Source: Nocardia gamkensis NBRC 108242 (lineage in GTDB: Bacteria; Actinomycetota; Actinomycetes; Mycobacteriales; Mycobacteriaceae). Taken from it: a stretch of DNA of 64,000 bases. The position numbers and the translations under genes are program-made. The stretch is taken from positions 124,001 through 188,000 of the forward strand of contig NZ_BDBM01000010.1 of assembly GCF_001612985.1 (NCBI RefSeq), in the 5' to 3' direction. The number at the start of each line of letters is the position of its first letter. Position 1 is the first letter of the stretch. The notes under the pieces were generated by a model, which saw only the letters and a list, made by a program, of their open reading frames with translations, was not told the origin of the DNA and did not search any database. Positions 28,151 to 37,100 of this stretch are shown piece by piece.

Positions 28151-28169
28151 TACAGAATGCTTGACAGTA
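28151..28169. promoter_or_regulatory. Regulon box, degenerate (TACAGAA-N5-GACAGTA)
   Basis: TACAGAATGCTTGACAGTA. Counting either orientation of the near-palindromic half-site, 11-12 of 14 positions match. It lies between divergent starts at 28114 and 28275. Confidence 0.55.
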
Positions 28170-28274
28170 AGGGCAACTATAAATCAGGCTGGTGTCGGAG
28201 ACAATGCCTCGGGACGCCGCATGCGCGGCGTATCGAGGCTCTGGGATTATTGTGAGGACCGGGAAAGGGTGCTG

Positions 28275-29510
28275 ATGAGCATGCCGATCGTCGATGAAGC
28301 CGCGAACGTGCTCGCGGATCCCACCGCGTACACGGACGAGGCGAGGCTGCATACCGCCTTGGCCGCTCTGCGCGCCGACCGTCCGGTCGCGCGGGTGGAG
28401 GTGCCCTCGTACAAGCCGTTCTGGGCGATCACCAAGCACGCCGACGTGATGGCGGTGGAACGCGCCAACCGGGTGTTCACCAACTGGCCCAGGCCCGTGC
28501 TCATGACCGCGGCGTCGGACGAGATGCAGGCGGCCGTCGGGATCAAGACCTTGATCCACATGGATGATCCCCAGCACCGCGTGGTGCGGGCGATCGCCGC
28601 GGACTGGTTCGGACCCAAAGCGATGCGCGCCATGGGGATCAGGATCGAGGAGCTCGCCAAGCGCTACGTCGACAAGATGCGCGACACCGGAGGCTCATGC
28701 GATTTCGTCAGCGAAGTCGCGGTCAACTTTCCGCTGTATGTGATCATGTCGCTGCTCGGCGTGCCGGAGTCCGACTTCCCGCTCATGCTGAAACTCACCC
28801 AGGAGCTCGTGGGTAGTGACGACGACGAACTGAAGCGTTCGACGCCGTCGGACGAGACGATGAACTCGTTGCTCGAGATGTTCGCGTACTTCAAGACGCT
28901 GACCGACTCGCGCCGGGCGAATCCGACCGATGACCTCGCCTCCACCATCGCGAACGCGACGATCGACGGCGAGCCACTGTCCGATGTGGAGACGATGTCG
29001 TACTACGCGATCATCGCGACCGCGGGACACGACACCACCACCAGCAGCATCTCCGGCGGTCTGCGCGCATTGATCGAGCATCCCGACCAGCTCGACCGTT
29101 TGCGCGCCAACCTCGACCTGATGCCGCGCGCCACCGAGGAGATCATCCGCTGGGTGACTCCGGTGAAGGCGTTCATGCGCACCGCCGCCGAGGACTCCGT
29201 GGTCAACGGTGTCACCATTCCGGCAGGCGACTCGTTGCTTCTGTCGTATGTGTCGGCCAATCGTGACGAAGAGGCGTTCGACGAGCCCTTCCGTTTCGAT
29301 ATCGACCGCGAGCCGAACAAACATGTCGCCTTCGGCTTCGGTGTGCACTTCTGCCTGGGGGCGGGGCTGGCCCGGATGGAGATCGGCAAATTCTTCGCCG
29401 AACTGCTGCCCAGGCTGAAGTCGATCGAACTCGCGGGTGAGCCCGAACTGACGGCCACTACCTTCGTCGGCGGGCTCAAGCACCTGCCGATCCGGTTCTC
29501 CCTCGACTGA
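28275..29510 (+). CDS. Cytochrome P450, 411 aa
   Basis: Second P450, complete: heme loop FGFGVHFCLG with Cys360, ExxR in EEIIRW, and I-helix ATAGHDTTTSS, the canonical oxygen-activation groove. It is only distantly similar to the P450 at 25932, so this is not a local duplication. The ATG at 28275 follows GGAAAGG; another ATG lies six bases on. It is followed after 88 bases by a carboxyltransferase, an unusual pairing. Likely a hydroxylase in the same catabolic route. Confidence 0.92.
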   Translation: MSMPIVDEAANVLADPTAYTDEARLHTALAALRADRPVARVEVPSYKPFWAITKHADVMAVERANRVFTNWPRPVLMTAASDEMQAAVGIKTLIHMDDPQHRVVRAIAADWFGPKAMRAMGIRIEELAKRYVDKMRDTGGSCDFVSEVAVNFPLYVIMSLLGVPESDFPLMLKLTQELVGSDDDELKRSTPSDETMNSLLEMFAYFKTLTDSRRANPTDDLASTIANATIDGEPLSDVETMSYYAIIATAGHDTTTSSISGGLRALIEHPDQLDRLRANLDLMPRATEEIIRWVTPVKAFMRTAAEDSVVNGVTIPAGDSLLLSYVSANRDEEAFDEPFRFDIDREPNKHVAFGFGVHFCLGAGLARMEIGKFFAELLPRLKSIELAGEPELTATTFVGGLKHLPIRFSLD

Positions 29511-29598
29511 TCATCGCCTCGACCGACCGGACGGTCGAGCCGCGTCCCCGTCCTGCTCCCGCGCCCTCACCAGCGCGCCGAACCACATAAGGCCCGAA

Positions 29599-31095
29599 AT
29601 GACCAATGCCGAAACCTGGGAGGACACGCTCGACGATCTCGGGCGTCGTCGTGCGCGTGTACTGGAGATGGGAGGCCCCGAGCGTCTCGCCAAGCACCGG
29701 GGTAAAGGCAAGCTGGATGCCAGGACGCGCATCGAGCGGCTGCTGGATCCAGGCACCTTCCAGGAGTTCGGCACTCTGGTCGGCGGCGAGGTGGCCGCGG
29801 ACGCGATCGTGACGGGGTCGGGGCTCATCAACGGCACGCCGGTGATGGTGGGCGCCGAGGACTTCACCACTTTGGCCGGCACCATCGCCCCGGGCAGCAA
29901 CTCCAAACGCTATCGCTTGGCCGAGCTCGCGGTGCGCAACAAGGTGCCGTTGGTGATGCTGCTGGAGGGCGCCGGGTTCCGGCCCACCGGGGACCACTAC
30001 GGGCGTACTCCCACCGATCTGCTCGCTCAGGCACAATGCTCGGGCAAAGTGCCGATGGTCACCGGCGTGCTGGGACCGTCGGCCGGGCACGGTGCGCTGA
30101 TCGCGCCGGTTTCCGATTTCGCGATCATGAGCAGGCAGGGCGCGATCTTCACCGCGGGGCCACCGGTGGTGAAGATCTCGACGGGGGAGGACATTTCGAA
30201 GGAGGATCTGGGCGGTCCGGACGTGGCGTTGCCGAGCGGGGTGATCCACAATGTTGCCGAGACCGACGAGGACGTTCTCGACGAGATCCGCCGCTACTTG
30301 TCGTATTTCCCGTCGAGCGCCTGGTCCTATCCGCCGGTGTATCTCCCGGACGAGTCGACGGGCCCTCGGGCGACACCGGAGCTGCTGAACATCGTTTCCC
30401 GCGACAACCGGAACACCTACGATATGCGCGCCGTGCTCGACGTGGTCTTCGACGGCACGGATTGGTTCGAGGTGCAGCCCGACCACGGGACGGCCATCAT
30501 TTGCGCGCTGGCCCACCTCGGTGGCCACCCCGTCGCGGTCGTGGCGAATCAGCCGCAGGTCTTGGCGGGGTCGATCGACGCCGACGCCGCGGACAAGGCG
30601 GCGCACTTCATCATGGTCGCCGATTCCTTCCACCTGCCGATCGTCTTCCTGGCCGACAATCCGGGCATGCTGCCGGGGAGCGAGTCCGAGCGGGAGGGCG
30701 TCCTGCGCAGCGGTGCCAGGATGTTCGTGGCGCAGACCGCGGCGACGACGCTGAAACTGCATGTGACCCTGCGCAAGGCGTACGGATTCGGCTCGATGGT
30801 GATGTCGCTGATCGGCTTCGATGGTCAAGCGGGAACCTTCGCCTATCCCGGTGCGACGATGGGCGCGATGAGCGCGGCCGCGCTGAGCAACGCTTCCCAC
30901 GCGCAGGACGACCTGGCCGCCGAGTTGCGCGAAATGGAACTGAAGGCGTCCTATCATTCGGCTGAGCACATGGGGTTCGACGAGCTGATCCGGCCGGAGG
31001 AAACCCGCAATGCGCTGCTGCTGTCGCTACAACGGGGTATCTACGCCAGGCAGGCCGCTGCGGAGCCGGTGCAGCGCACCGTCATTATCCCCTGA
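29599..31095 (+). CDS. Acyl-CoA carboxylase beta-subunit-like carboxyltransferase, 498 aa
   Basis: Carboxyltransferase with two crotonase-like halves, of the family that includes propionyl-, methylcrotonyl- and geranyl-CoA carboxylase beta subunits and decarboxylase alpha subunits. The oxyanion segments are GPSAGHGALIAPVSDFAIM in the first half and RKAYGFGSMVMSLIGFD in the second; FLADNPGMLPG is a conserved family block. No biotin carboxylase or biotin carrier gene is nearby, so it must borrow one or act as a decarboxylase. A carboxylase would suit degradation past a beta-methyl or alkyl branch (inference). Confidence 0.87.
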   Translation: MTNAETWEDTLDDLGRRRARVLEMGGPERLAKHRGKGKLDARTRIERLLDPGTFQEFGTLVGGEVAADAIVTGSGLINGTPVMVGAEDFTTLAGTIAPGSNSKRYRLAELAVRNKVPLVMLLEGAGFRPTGDHYGRTPTDLLAQAQCSGKVPMVTGVLGPSAGHGALIAPVSDFAIMSRQGAIFTAGPPVVKISTGEDISKEDLGGPDVALPSGVIHNVAETDEDVLDEIRRYLSYFPSSAWSYPPVYLPDESTGPRATPELLNIVSRDNRNTYDMRAVLDVVFDGTDWFEVQPDHGTAIICALAHLGGHPVAVVANQPQVLAGSIDADAADKAAHFIMVADSFHLPIVFLADNPGMLPGSESEREGVLRSGARMFVAQTAATTLKLHVTLRKAYGFGSMVMSLIGFDGQAGTFAYPGATMGAMSAAALSNASHAQDDLAAELREMELKASYHSAEHMGFDELIRPEETRNALLLSLQRGIYARQAAAEPVQRTVIIP

Positions 31096-31102
31096 GTGAC
31101 AA

Positions 31103-31140
31103 CGGGAAGGGCGCCGGACTCGCATCCGGCGCCCTTCCCG
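31103..31140. terminator. Bidirectional hairpin terminator
   Basis: Sixteen-bp perfect arms CGGGAAGGGCGCCGGA and complement around a CTCGCA loop, between the convergent gene ends at 31095 and 31149. Confidence 0.82.
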
Positions 31141-31148
31141 TGCCGAAC

Positions 31149-32276
31149 TCAGCGGTCGGCATCGGTATAGCGGATGATGCCGCGTAAGTTGTGTCCTTCG
31201 TGAATCTCCCGGTAACCCTCGTTGATCTGATCGAGCCGGTATTCCTTGGTGATCATGCCGTTCAGATCCAGGTCGCCGAGTTTGTACAGGGCCAGTACCT
31301 CGAGAATGTCCTCGTGGGGATTGCCGCCGCCGAACAGGCTGCCCTGCAAGTTCTTCTGCAGCAGGGTACGCATCGACAGGGTCAGCGGCACCTCCGCGGC
31401 CATCGCGGTGCCCATGGCGGTGAGCACGCAGGTGCCTGCCTTGGCAGTGAGTTCCATCCACGCTTCCAGGTCGTGGCCGGCGCGCCGTCCCATCGAGGCG
31501 ATCACCTTGTGGCACATGCGCCCGCCGGTCGCCTCAGCGATTCCCTCGGCGGCGGCAGCCAGGTCGGGATAGACATCGGTGGCGCCGAGTTTCTCGGCCT
31601 GTTTGCGTTTCCACTCCACCGGATCGATGACGAAGATCCGGTGCGCTCCCGAGAGCACCGCGCCCTGCAGGGTGGACGCTCCGACGCCGCCGAGGCCGAT
31701 GATGGCGACATCCTCGCCCGGCTGGATCCGGGCGGTGTGGACGGCCGATCCGTAGCCGGTGGTGATATCGCAGCCGACGAGGCAGGCGATCTCGAACGGG
31801 ATCGTCGGGTCGATCTTGACCACCGAGGCCCGGTGCACCACGGCGTACGGTGCGAAGGCTCCGACCAGGGCCATGGGATGGACATCGCGCCCCTTCGCGG
31901 TGACGCGGAAGGTGCCGTCCGCGACGGCGGCGCCGCCGAGCAGGCCGGCGCCGAGATCGCACAGATTGCACAGACCCGCCCGGCACGGCGGGCAGGTGCC
32001 GCAGGACGGGACGAACGACATCACGACGTGGTCGCCGACGTTCAGGTCGTGAACTCCCGCGCCGACCTCGACGACCACCCCCGCGCCTTCGTGGCCGCCC
32101 AGCACCGGGAAATCGGCCATCGCGATGTCGCCGGTCACCAGATGGTGGTCGGCATCGCAGAGCCCGGCCGTCTCCATCCTGACCTTCACCTCGCCCGCCC
32201 TCGGCTCGCCGATCTCGATGTCCTCGATCGACCACGGCTGGTTACGGCCCCAGATCAGCGCGCCTCTGGTTTTCAT
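31149..32276 (-). CDS. NDMA-dependent (mycofactocin-type) zinc alcohol dehydrogenase, 375 aa
   Basis: Zn-dependent medium-chain alcohol dehydrogenase of the NDMA-dependent group, whose NAD(H) is not exchangeable and which needs mycofactocin for turnover in vivo. Catalytic zinc ligands are Cys40 (AGLCDADHHLVTGD), His62 and Glu63 (GGHEGAG). Structural zinc ligands are Cys92, Cys95, Cys98 and Cys106 (CGTCPPCRAGLCNLC). The Rossmann motif is IIGLGGVGAS. ATG 32276 is 50 bases after the crotonase stop, so they form a two-gene unit. Probable oxidation of a primary alcohol intermediate. Confidence 0.92.
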   Translation of the reverse strand: MKTRGALIWGRNQPWSIEDIEIGEPRAGEVKVRMETAGLCDADHHLVTGDIAMADFPVLGGHEGAGVVVEVGAGVHDLNVGDHVVMSFVPSCGTCPPCRAGLCNLCDLGAGLLGGAAVADGTFRVTAKGRDVHPMALVGAFAPYAVVHRASVVKIDPTIPFEIACLVGCDITTGYGSAVHTARIQPGEDVAIIGLGGVGASTLQGAVLSGAHRIFVIDPVEWKRKQAEKLGATDVYPDLAAAAEGIAEATGGRMCHKVIASMGRRAGHDLEAWMELTAKAGTCVLTAMGTAMAAEVPLTLSMRTLLQKNLQGSLFGGGNPHEDILEVLALYKLGDLDLNGMITKEYRLDQINEGYREIHEGHNLRGIIRYTDADR

Positions 32277-32326
32277 TCGAACCTCTTCATTTTCTTACGG
32301 ACTGGCGAAGGATGGGCACCTGCGGG

Positions 32327-33145
32327 TCAGCGGCCGTGGAACTCCGGGCTGCGGCGTTGCCGGAACGCGGCCAGTCCCTCTTTGAAATCCGCGGTGCGGC
32401 AAGCGAGTTCGAGACCGTAGAGCTCGTTGTCCATCGCCTCGGTGAGACCGGTACGCAGATTTCGGTGGATGGACTGTTTGGCCATGCCGAGGGCGACGGT
32501 CGGACCGGCGGCCAGGCGGGTGAGCAGTTCCTCGGTCGCGCGGTCCAGTTCATCGGGTGGCGTTGCCCGGTGGATCAGCCCCCAGTCGGCGGCCTCCGCG
32601 GCGTCGATCTTCTCGCCGAGCAGCAGCATCCGCTTGGCTCGGGTCACACCGACCAAGCGGGGTAGCAGCCACGTGGAGCCCGTGTCGGGACTGAATCCCC
32701 TGGGCAGGAAAGGCTCCCAGAACACGGCATCGGTGTCGGCGAGAGTGAAGTCGGCGGCGATCGCGAGATTGCATCCCATTCCGGCGGCCCATCCCCGGAC
32801 GGTGCAGACCACGGGCAGGTGAATCGAGTGCACGAGTTCGATGACGCGGTGCGCGGTATGCGGGATGCGCCGGACCAGGTCGCCGGTCGGGGGCCGTTTG
32901 CCCGCGCTGTTGGTGGCGACCCAGTCGACGCCCGAGCAGAAGTTCTCGCCCGCGCCGCTGATGTGCACGACGCGCAGCTCGTCGTCGGTGGCTGCGTCGG
33001 TGAGGGTGGCCACCAGGGTGTCGATCATGACGTGCGAGAGTGCGTTGCGCCGATTCCGGCGGTCGATGATGAGGCGCAGAACCGGGCCGTCGCGCTCGAC
33101 GCCCACCGCGCCGGCGTCCTCCTCGGCGGTCTTCTCGTTGGTCAC
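32327..33145 (-). CDS. Enoyl-CoA hydratase/isomerase (crotonase), 272 aa
   Basis: Crotonase with FCSGVDWVATNSAG and TVRGWAAGMGCNLAIAADFT oxyanion elements and an active-site region FLPRGFSPDTGSTWLLPRLVG containing an Asp in the position used by isomerase-like members. The GTG start at 33145 gives an acidic N-terminus. It is the first gene of the leftward unit with the NDMA-type alcohol dehydrogenase and has a strong regulon box 44 bp upstream. Confidence 0.89.
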   Translation of the reverse strand: MTNEKTAEEDAGAVGVERDGPVLRLIIDRRNRRNALSHVMIDTLVATLTDAATDDELRVVHISGAGENFCSGVDWVATNSAGKRPPTGDLVRRIPHTAHRVIELVHSIHLPVVCTVRGWAAGMGCNLAIAADFTLADTDAVFWEPFLPRGFSPDTGSTWLLPRLVGVTRAKRMLLLGEKIDAAEAADWGLIHRATPPDELDRATEELLTRLAAGPTVALGMAKQSIHRNLRTGLTEAMDNELYGLELACRTADFKEGLAAFRQRRSPEFHGR

Positions 33146-33188
33146 TGTGGTCCCCGATTCTTCCTGCTCGTGTTGGGCCCTCGGTGCA

Positions 33189-33207
33189 TACTGTCACATA
33201 TACAGTA
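33189..33207. promoter_or_regulatory. Regulon box (TACTGTC-N5-TACAGTA)
   Basis: TACTGTCACATATACAGTA, 13 of 14 half-site positions, followed by GAGAATACCG. It lies 44 bp upstream of the crotonase start at 33145. Confidence 0.8.
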
Positions 33208-33340
33208 GAGAATACCGTTTGCCTTCGATCTCGGTGATGGATTCGACCGGTTCGCTCACTGTGCCGCAGGGGTGGGCCCTGGCGCGACCGGGGCCCGATG
33301 CTCCTGGATTTTCGTCCTCCACAAGTCTTGCGCCGAGCCG

Positions 33341-33359
33341 TACTGATACGTATACAGTA
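33341..33359. promoter_or_regulatory. Regulon box (TACTGAT-N5-TACAGTA)
   Basis: TACTGATACGTATACAGTA, 12 of 14 half-site positions, followed by GACATA. It lies 54 bp before the small ORF at 33413 and 188 bp before the ligase start, so it controls the ten-gene operon. Confidence 0.78.
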
Positions 33360-33412
33360 GACATATCTATTCGGCTTGCGGCATACGGTTCGACCGTAGG
33401 AGGTGTCCCGGC

Positions 33413-33550
33413 ATGCGCAAGATCATGCGCGACAACGCCCTGAAAACTGCTCGGGGTGCCGGTCGCCTCCGCGTCCCGATAGGACCAAGGAACGAAACCA
33501 TGGACTTAGCACATACGGCTCCCGGCTCCGGGATCGGAGCGCTCTGTTGA
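33413..33550 (+). CDS. Possible 45-aa leader peptide ORF coupled to acyl-CoA synthetase
   Basis: A short frame beginning MRKIMRDNALKTARG is preceded by AGGAGGT, the best Shine-Dalgarno in the window, nine bases before its ATG. Its TGA stop overlaps the TTG start of the ligase gene (TTGA), so it would couple translation into the operon. An internal ATG at 33500 also has AAGGAA before it. I recognise no homologue or domain. The alternative is that the transcript leader merely contains a fortuitous Shine-Dalgarno. Confidence 0.4.
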   Translation: MRKIMRDNALKTARGAGRLRVPIGPRNETMDLAHTAPGSGIGALC

Positions 33551-35172
33551 CCGAATGGACGATCAGCGCCGTCTTCGACGAAATCGCGGCGGCAGTGCCG
33601 GATCGTACGGTGACCGTGTGCGGCGAGCGACGCCGCACTTTCGCCGAAATGGCGACGCGTACGAAGAAGTTCGCGAACTTCCTGGCCGAGCGCGGGTTCG
33701 GCGAGCACACCCCCCGCGCGGAGCTCGAGCGGTGGGAGTGCGGCCAGGACCGCATCGCGCTGGTGATGCGGAACGACCAATACCTCGACGTGATGCTCGG
33801 CTGTATGAAAGCGCGCGTCGTTCCGGTCAACGTCAACCACCACTACACCGCGCATGAGATCCGGGACCTGCTGGCCTATATCCAGCCACGCGGCATCGTC
33901 TACCACCGGTCCTTCGGATCGGTCGTGGAGCAGGCGGTGCCGGAGGGTGTCGAACTGCTCGTCTCGGTCGACGACGGCAGCGACGCACCCGAGCTCGCGG
34001 GCGCGATCGGTTACGAGGAAGCGGTGGACCTGGGCGCCGCCGAGCCGGTCATCGCCACCTCGCCGGACGACCTGGTGATGCTGTGCACGGGTGGCACCAC
34101 GGGCAGGCCCAAGGGTGTGCTCTGGCGCCAGGGCGACATGTACGTCTCGTCGATGAACGGCGCCGACCACGAATCGGCCGACGGACTGCACCAGCTCGCG
34201 CGGATGACCGGTCACGTGTGGTTCGCGGTGTCACCGCTGGCGCACGCGGCCGGGATCTGGACGTCGTTCGCCGGATTGCTCGCCGGCCAGACCATCGTGC
34301 TGTACGACGATCGGCAGAAGTTCGACGCACACAACGCGTTGCGGATCGCGGAGCAGGAGAAAGCCGCGCTCATGACGATCGTCGGCGACGCCTATGCCGC
34401 ACCTCTGGTACGGGCTCTGCGCGAAGGCAACTACGAGCTGTCCTCGCTCCTGGCGATCGGCAGCGGTGGAGCGGCGACCAACCCGGTGCACAAGCGGAAT
34501 CTGCTGGAGTTGCTTCCGCACGCCTACGTCGTCGAAGGCTACGGATCCTCGGAGACCGGCGGTATGGGATTCGGGCGCAGCACGAAGGGCAACGAAGTGG
34601 ACACCTTCGCCCCGATGCCGGGCGGGACGGCCGTCTCCGACGACCGCACGCGCTTCCTGACGCCGGGAGAGCCGGAGGTCGGTTGGGCCGCCCGTACCGG
34701 CCGCGTGCCGTTGGGCTACTTCGACGATCGCGTGGCCACCGAGCGCACCTTCCCCGTCATCGACGGGCTTCGCATGGCGATACCCGGCGATCGGGCGACC
34801 GTCGACGCCGACGGGACATTGCGCCTGCTCGGGCGCGATGCCCTCGTGGTGAACACCGGCGGCGAGAAGGTGTTCGTGGAGGAGGTCGAGGAAGTGTTGC
34901 GCGCGCATCCGCAGATCAGCGACGCGCTCGTGGTCGGCCGCCCGAGCGCGAGATGGGGAAACGAAGTGGTCGCGCTGGTGTGTGCCGATTCCGGGAACGC
35001 CGGCATCGAATCCGCTCTGCGGCAGTTGTGCAAGTCGCGATTGGCCGGGTTCAAGGTGCCGAAGGCGGTGATCTTCGTCGAGGAGATCCGGCGGCTGGGA
35101 AACGGTAAGCCGGATTATCGGTGGGCGATGCAACTAGCGGCGTCGGACGGCGCGGAAGAAATCGGAGCATGA
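33547..35172 (+). CDS. Acyl-CoA synthetase, FadD19-like, 541 aa
   Basis: AMP-forming acyl-CoA ligase: P-loop LCTGGTTGRPKGVLWRQ, GYGSSETGG, hinge GRDALVVNTGGEKVFVEEVE and RLGNGKPDYRWA with the catalytic Lys. The TTG at 33547 is supported by GGAG eight bases upstream and by alignment of its TISAVFDEIAAAVPDR start with the paralogue at 8064 (about the same offset to PDR). First enzyme of the ten-gene core operon and likely the entry point that makes the CoA ester used by the following dehydrogenases. Confidence 0.9.
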   Translation: MTEWTISAVFDEIAAAVPDRTVTVCGERRRTFAEMATRTKKFANFLAERGFGEHTPRAELERWECGQDRIALVMRNDQYLDVMLGCMKARVVPVNVNHHYTAHEIRDLLAYIQPRGIVYHRSFGSVVEQAVPEGVELLVSVDDGSDAPELAGAIGYEEAVDLGAAEPVIATSPDDLVMLCTGGTTGRPKGVLWRQGDMYVSSMNGADHESADGLHQLARMTGHVWFAVSPLAHAAGIWTSFAGLLAGQTIVLYDDRQKFDAHNALRIAEQEKAALMTIVGDAYAAPLVRALREGNYELSSLLAIGSGGAATNPVHKRNLLELLPHAYVVEGYGSSETGGMGFGRSTKGNEVDTFAPMPGGTAVSDDRTRFLTPGEPEVGWAARTGRVPLGYFDDRVATERTFPVIDGLRMAIPGDRATVDADGTLRLLGRDALVVNTGGEKVFVEEVEEVLRAHPQISDALVVGRPSARWGNEVVALVCADSGNAGIESALRQLCKSRLAGFKVPKAVIFVEEIRRLGNGKPDYRWAMQLAASDGAEEIGA

Positions 35173-36008
35173 GGATGCGGAGAGTAAACGACTGTCTGGT
35201 GAACGTTCACTTCGGTGAGCGTGACCAACCCACCTGGATGCTCAAGGTGCGCGACGACTACTTCAAGGGCGGGAGTTCGATGTACGCCCAGGTCGATCTC
35301 ACGGAATTGCTCGATGAGATGGATGAGCAGGGCGTCGAGAAGGCGATCTTGATGTTTTCGATGGTAAAGCCGTCGATTACCGCGCTCAAATTCGTCGAGG
35401 CCCGGCCGGATCGGTTCTCGCTGGCGCTGAACGGGGTGGACCTGCTGCATCCGGTCGCGTCGTTGCGCGAACTCACCTCGCTGGTCGCCGGGTTGCCGGT
35501 GTCGTATACGACGGCGGGACCGAGCTTCTGGGGCGACGGACGGTATCCGCCGACCGACGCGGTCTATTATCCGCTCTACTACAAATGTGCGGAGATCGGT
35601 CTGCCGCTGTGCATGAACACCGGGATTCCGGGGCCGCCCATTCCGGGTGAGGTGCAGAACCCGATATACCTGGACCGGGTGTGCTACCAGTTCCCCGAAC
35701 TGCGTCTGTGCATGATCCACGGCGCGGATCCGTGGTGGGACACCGCGATCCGGCTGCTCATGAAATACGAGAATCTGCGGCTGATGACCTCGGCGTGGTC
35801 GCCGAAGCGACTGCCGGACAGCCTGATCCACTTCATGCGCACCCGCGGTAAGAACAAGGTGATCTTCGGTTCGGACTGGCCGGTGCTGGCCATGCGCAGG
35901 CTGGTACCGGAGGCGCTGGCACTGGATCTGCCCGAGGACGTGCTGGACAACTACCTCTACAACAACGCGCAGGAATTCTTCTTCGGCGACCGATCCGTCG
36001 GCGACTGA
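35169..36008 (+). CDS. Amidohydro_2 family protein, 279 aa
   Basis: TIM-barrel protein of the family that contains ACMSD-type decarboxylases and hydrolases. The C-terminal NKVIFGSDWPVL holds the metal-binding Asp, and LRLCMIHGADPWW a likely metal His. At the N-terminus residues 12-14 read Asn-Val-His, where the two other family members here (46318 and 63172) have Asp-x-His, so the first metal ligand may be altered. The start codon overlaps the ligase stop (ATGA). Shorter than the 432-residue relative. Substrate unknown; C-C hydrolysis or decarboxylation are both plausible. Confidence 0.82.
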   Translation: MRMRRVNDCLVNVHFGERDQPTWMLKVRDDYFKGGSSMYAQVDLTELLDEMDEQGVEKAILMFSMVKPSITALKFVEARPDRFSLALNGVDLLHPVASLRELTSLVAGLPVSYTTAGPSFWGDGRYPPTDAVYYPLYYKCAEIGLPLCMNTGIPGPPIPGEVQNPIYLDRVCYQFPELRLCMIHGADPWWDTAIRLLMKYENLRLMTSAWSPKRLPDSLIHFMRTRGKNKVIFGSDWPVLAMRRLVPEALALDLPEDVLDNYLYNNAQEFFFGDRSVGD

Positions 36009-36034
36009 CGCGCCGGAACCAGGAGCAAACGAAT

Positions 36035-37087
36035 ATGGACCGCTACGAATTGCGCCGGCAGGATTACAGCCTGTCGGCAGATCAGGCCGAACTCCAGGCC
36101 GTTTACGCGAAGTTCTTCAAATCTCGGTGTTCACTCGACACCGTCCGCGCTGCCGAGGAAACCGGATTCGACAAGGATCTGTGGGAGCAGTTGTGCGCGA
36201 CGGGCGCGACCACGATGGCGCTTCCGGAGTCGGTGGGCGGCGACGGCGCGACGCTGGTGGAACTGTCGCTGGTCGCCGAGGAACTCGGGCGCGCGATCGC
36301 GCCGCTGCCGTGGATCGATCACATCTGCGCGGCTCGGTTGCTGGCACGGCTGGGTTCGCTGACCGGGGGCGACCAGGAGGCCGCCGATGTGGTCGAGGGC
36401 AGGCGGGTGGTCACCCTCGACACTCGTGTCGATTCGGCGGATGGCCTGCGGCTCATCGCCTCCGGTTCGGCCGCCGACCACGTTGTCGTGCGTGACGGCG
36501 AGGAGATCGTGCGCCTGAGCTTCGACACCCGGCCAGGGAAGGTCGACAATATCGGCCGGCTGCCGATGGCTTGGGTCGACCCTGCATCCGCGGATCACCG
36601 GACGGTGCTCGCCAGCGGAGAAGAGGCGCTCGCGGAATACGACAGGGCACTCGACGAGTGGCGAGTGCTGACAGCCGCCGCGCTGGTCGGCCTCGTCGAT
36701 GAGACCTTGCGCATCGCGGCGGAATTCGCTACCACGCGCTACACGATGGGTGTGCCGATCTCCACCCTGCAGGGCATTTCCCATCCGCTGGCCAATATCG
36801 CGATCACGGTCAATGCCGCACGTAACCTGGCCCGGCGCGCGGCGTGGTTCCTCGAACACGAGCCCGATTTCCAGCCCGGCCTGTCCGCGGCGGCGTTCGT
36901 CTACATCGCCGAGGAGGCGCCGCGAGCCGCGACCATGGCCGTGCAGGTGCAGGGCGGACTCGGCGTGGCCACGGAATCGGCCGCGTCGGCATATCTGGTG
37001 CGGGCCAGGGGTTGGCCGCTGGCCGCCGGGGATCTGGGCGCGAGCGCTGCGCAGGTCGCCGAACATTTCGCCGCCGCGTCGGCCTAG
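36035..37087 (+). CDS. Acyl-CoA dehydrogenase, non-catalytic-type subunit, 350 aa
   Basis: FadE-like subunit. It has the N-terminal helical domain (LPESVGGDGATLVELSLVAE), a short middle domain and a C-terminal domain with TRYTMGVPISTLQGISHPLA. The C-terminal segment that normally carries the catalytic Glu (YGGTxEIQ) is replaced by ARGWPLAAGDLG, so the active-site base is missing. This matches one half of the alpha2-beta2 FadE pairs (ChsE1-ChsE2 type) that desaturate short steroid side chains. It lies 13 bases before its presumed partner at 37101. Confidence 0.87.
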   Translation: MDRYELRRQDYSLSADQAELQAVYAKFFKSRCSLDTVRAAEETGFDKDLWEQLCATGATTMALPESVGGDGATLVELSLVAEELGRAIAPLPWIDHICAARLLARLGSLTGGDQEAADVVEGRRVVTLDTRVDSADGLRLIASGSAADHVVVRDGEEIVRLSFDTRPGKVDNIGRLPMAWVDPASADHRTVLASGEEALAEYDRALDEWRVLTAAALVGLVDETLRIAAEFATTRYTMGVPISTLQGISHPLANIAITVNAARNLARRAAWFLEHEPDFQPGLSAAAFVYIAEEAPRAATMAVQVQGGLGVATESAASAYLVRARGWPLAAGDLGASAAQVAEHFAAASA

Positions 37088-37100
37088 GACGGAGCACATC

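Larger units (their letters stand above)
33146..33412. other. Divergent control region with two regulon boxes
   Basis: Separates the leftward crotonase unit from the large rightward operon. It holds boxes at 33189-33207 and 33341-33359, each close to one of the two divergent starts. I see no other gene in it. Confidence 0.7.

Noticed and set aside
28161..28185. Apparent sigma-70 promoter TTGACA...TATAAA
   Set aside because: The spacing of 11 bp is too short for a -35/-10 pair; TTGACA belongs to the degenerate regulon box.
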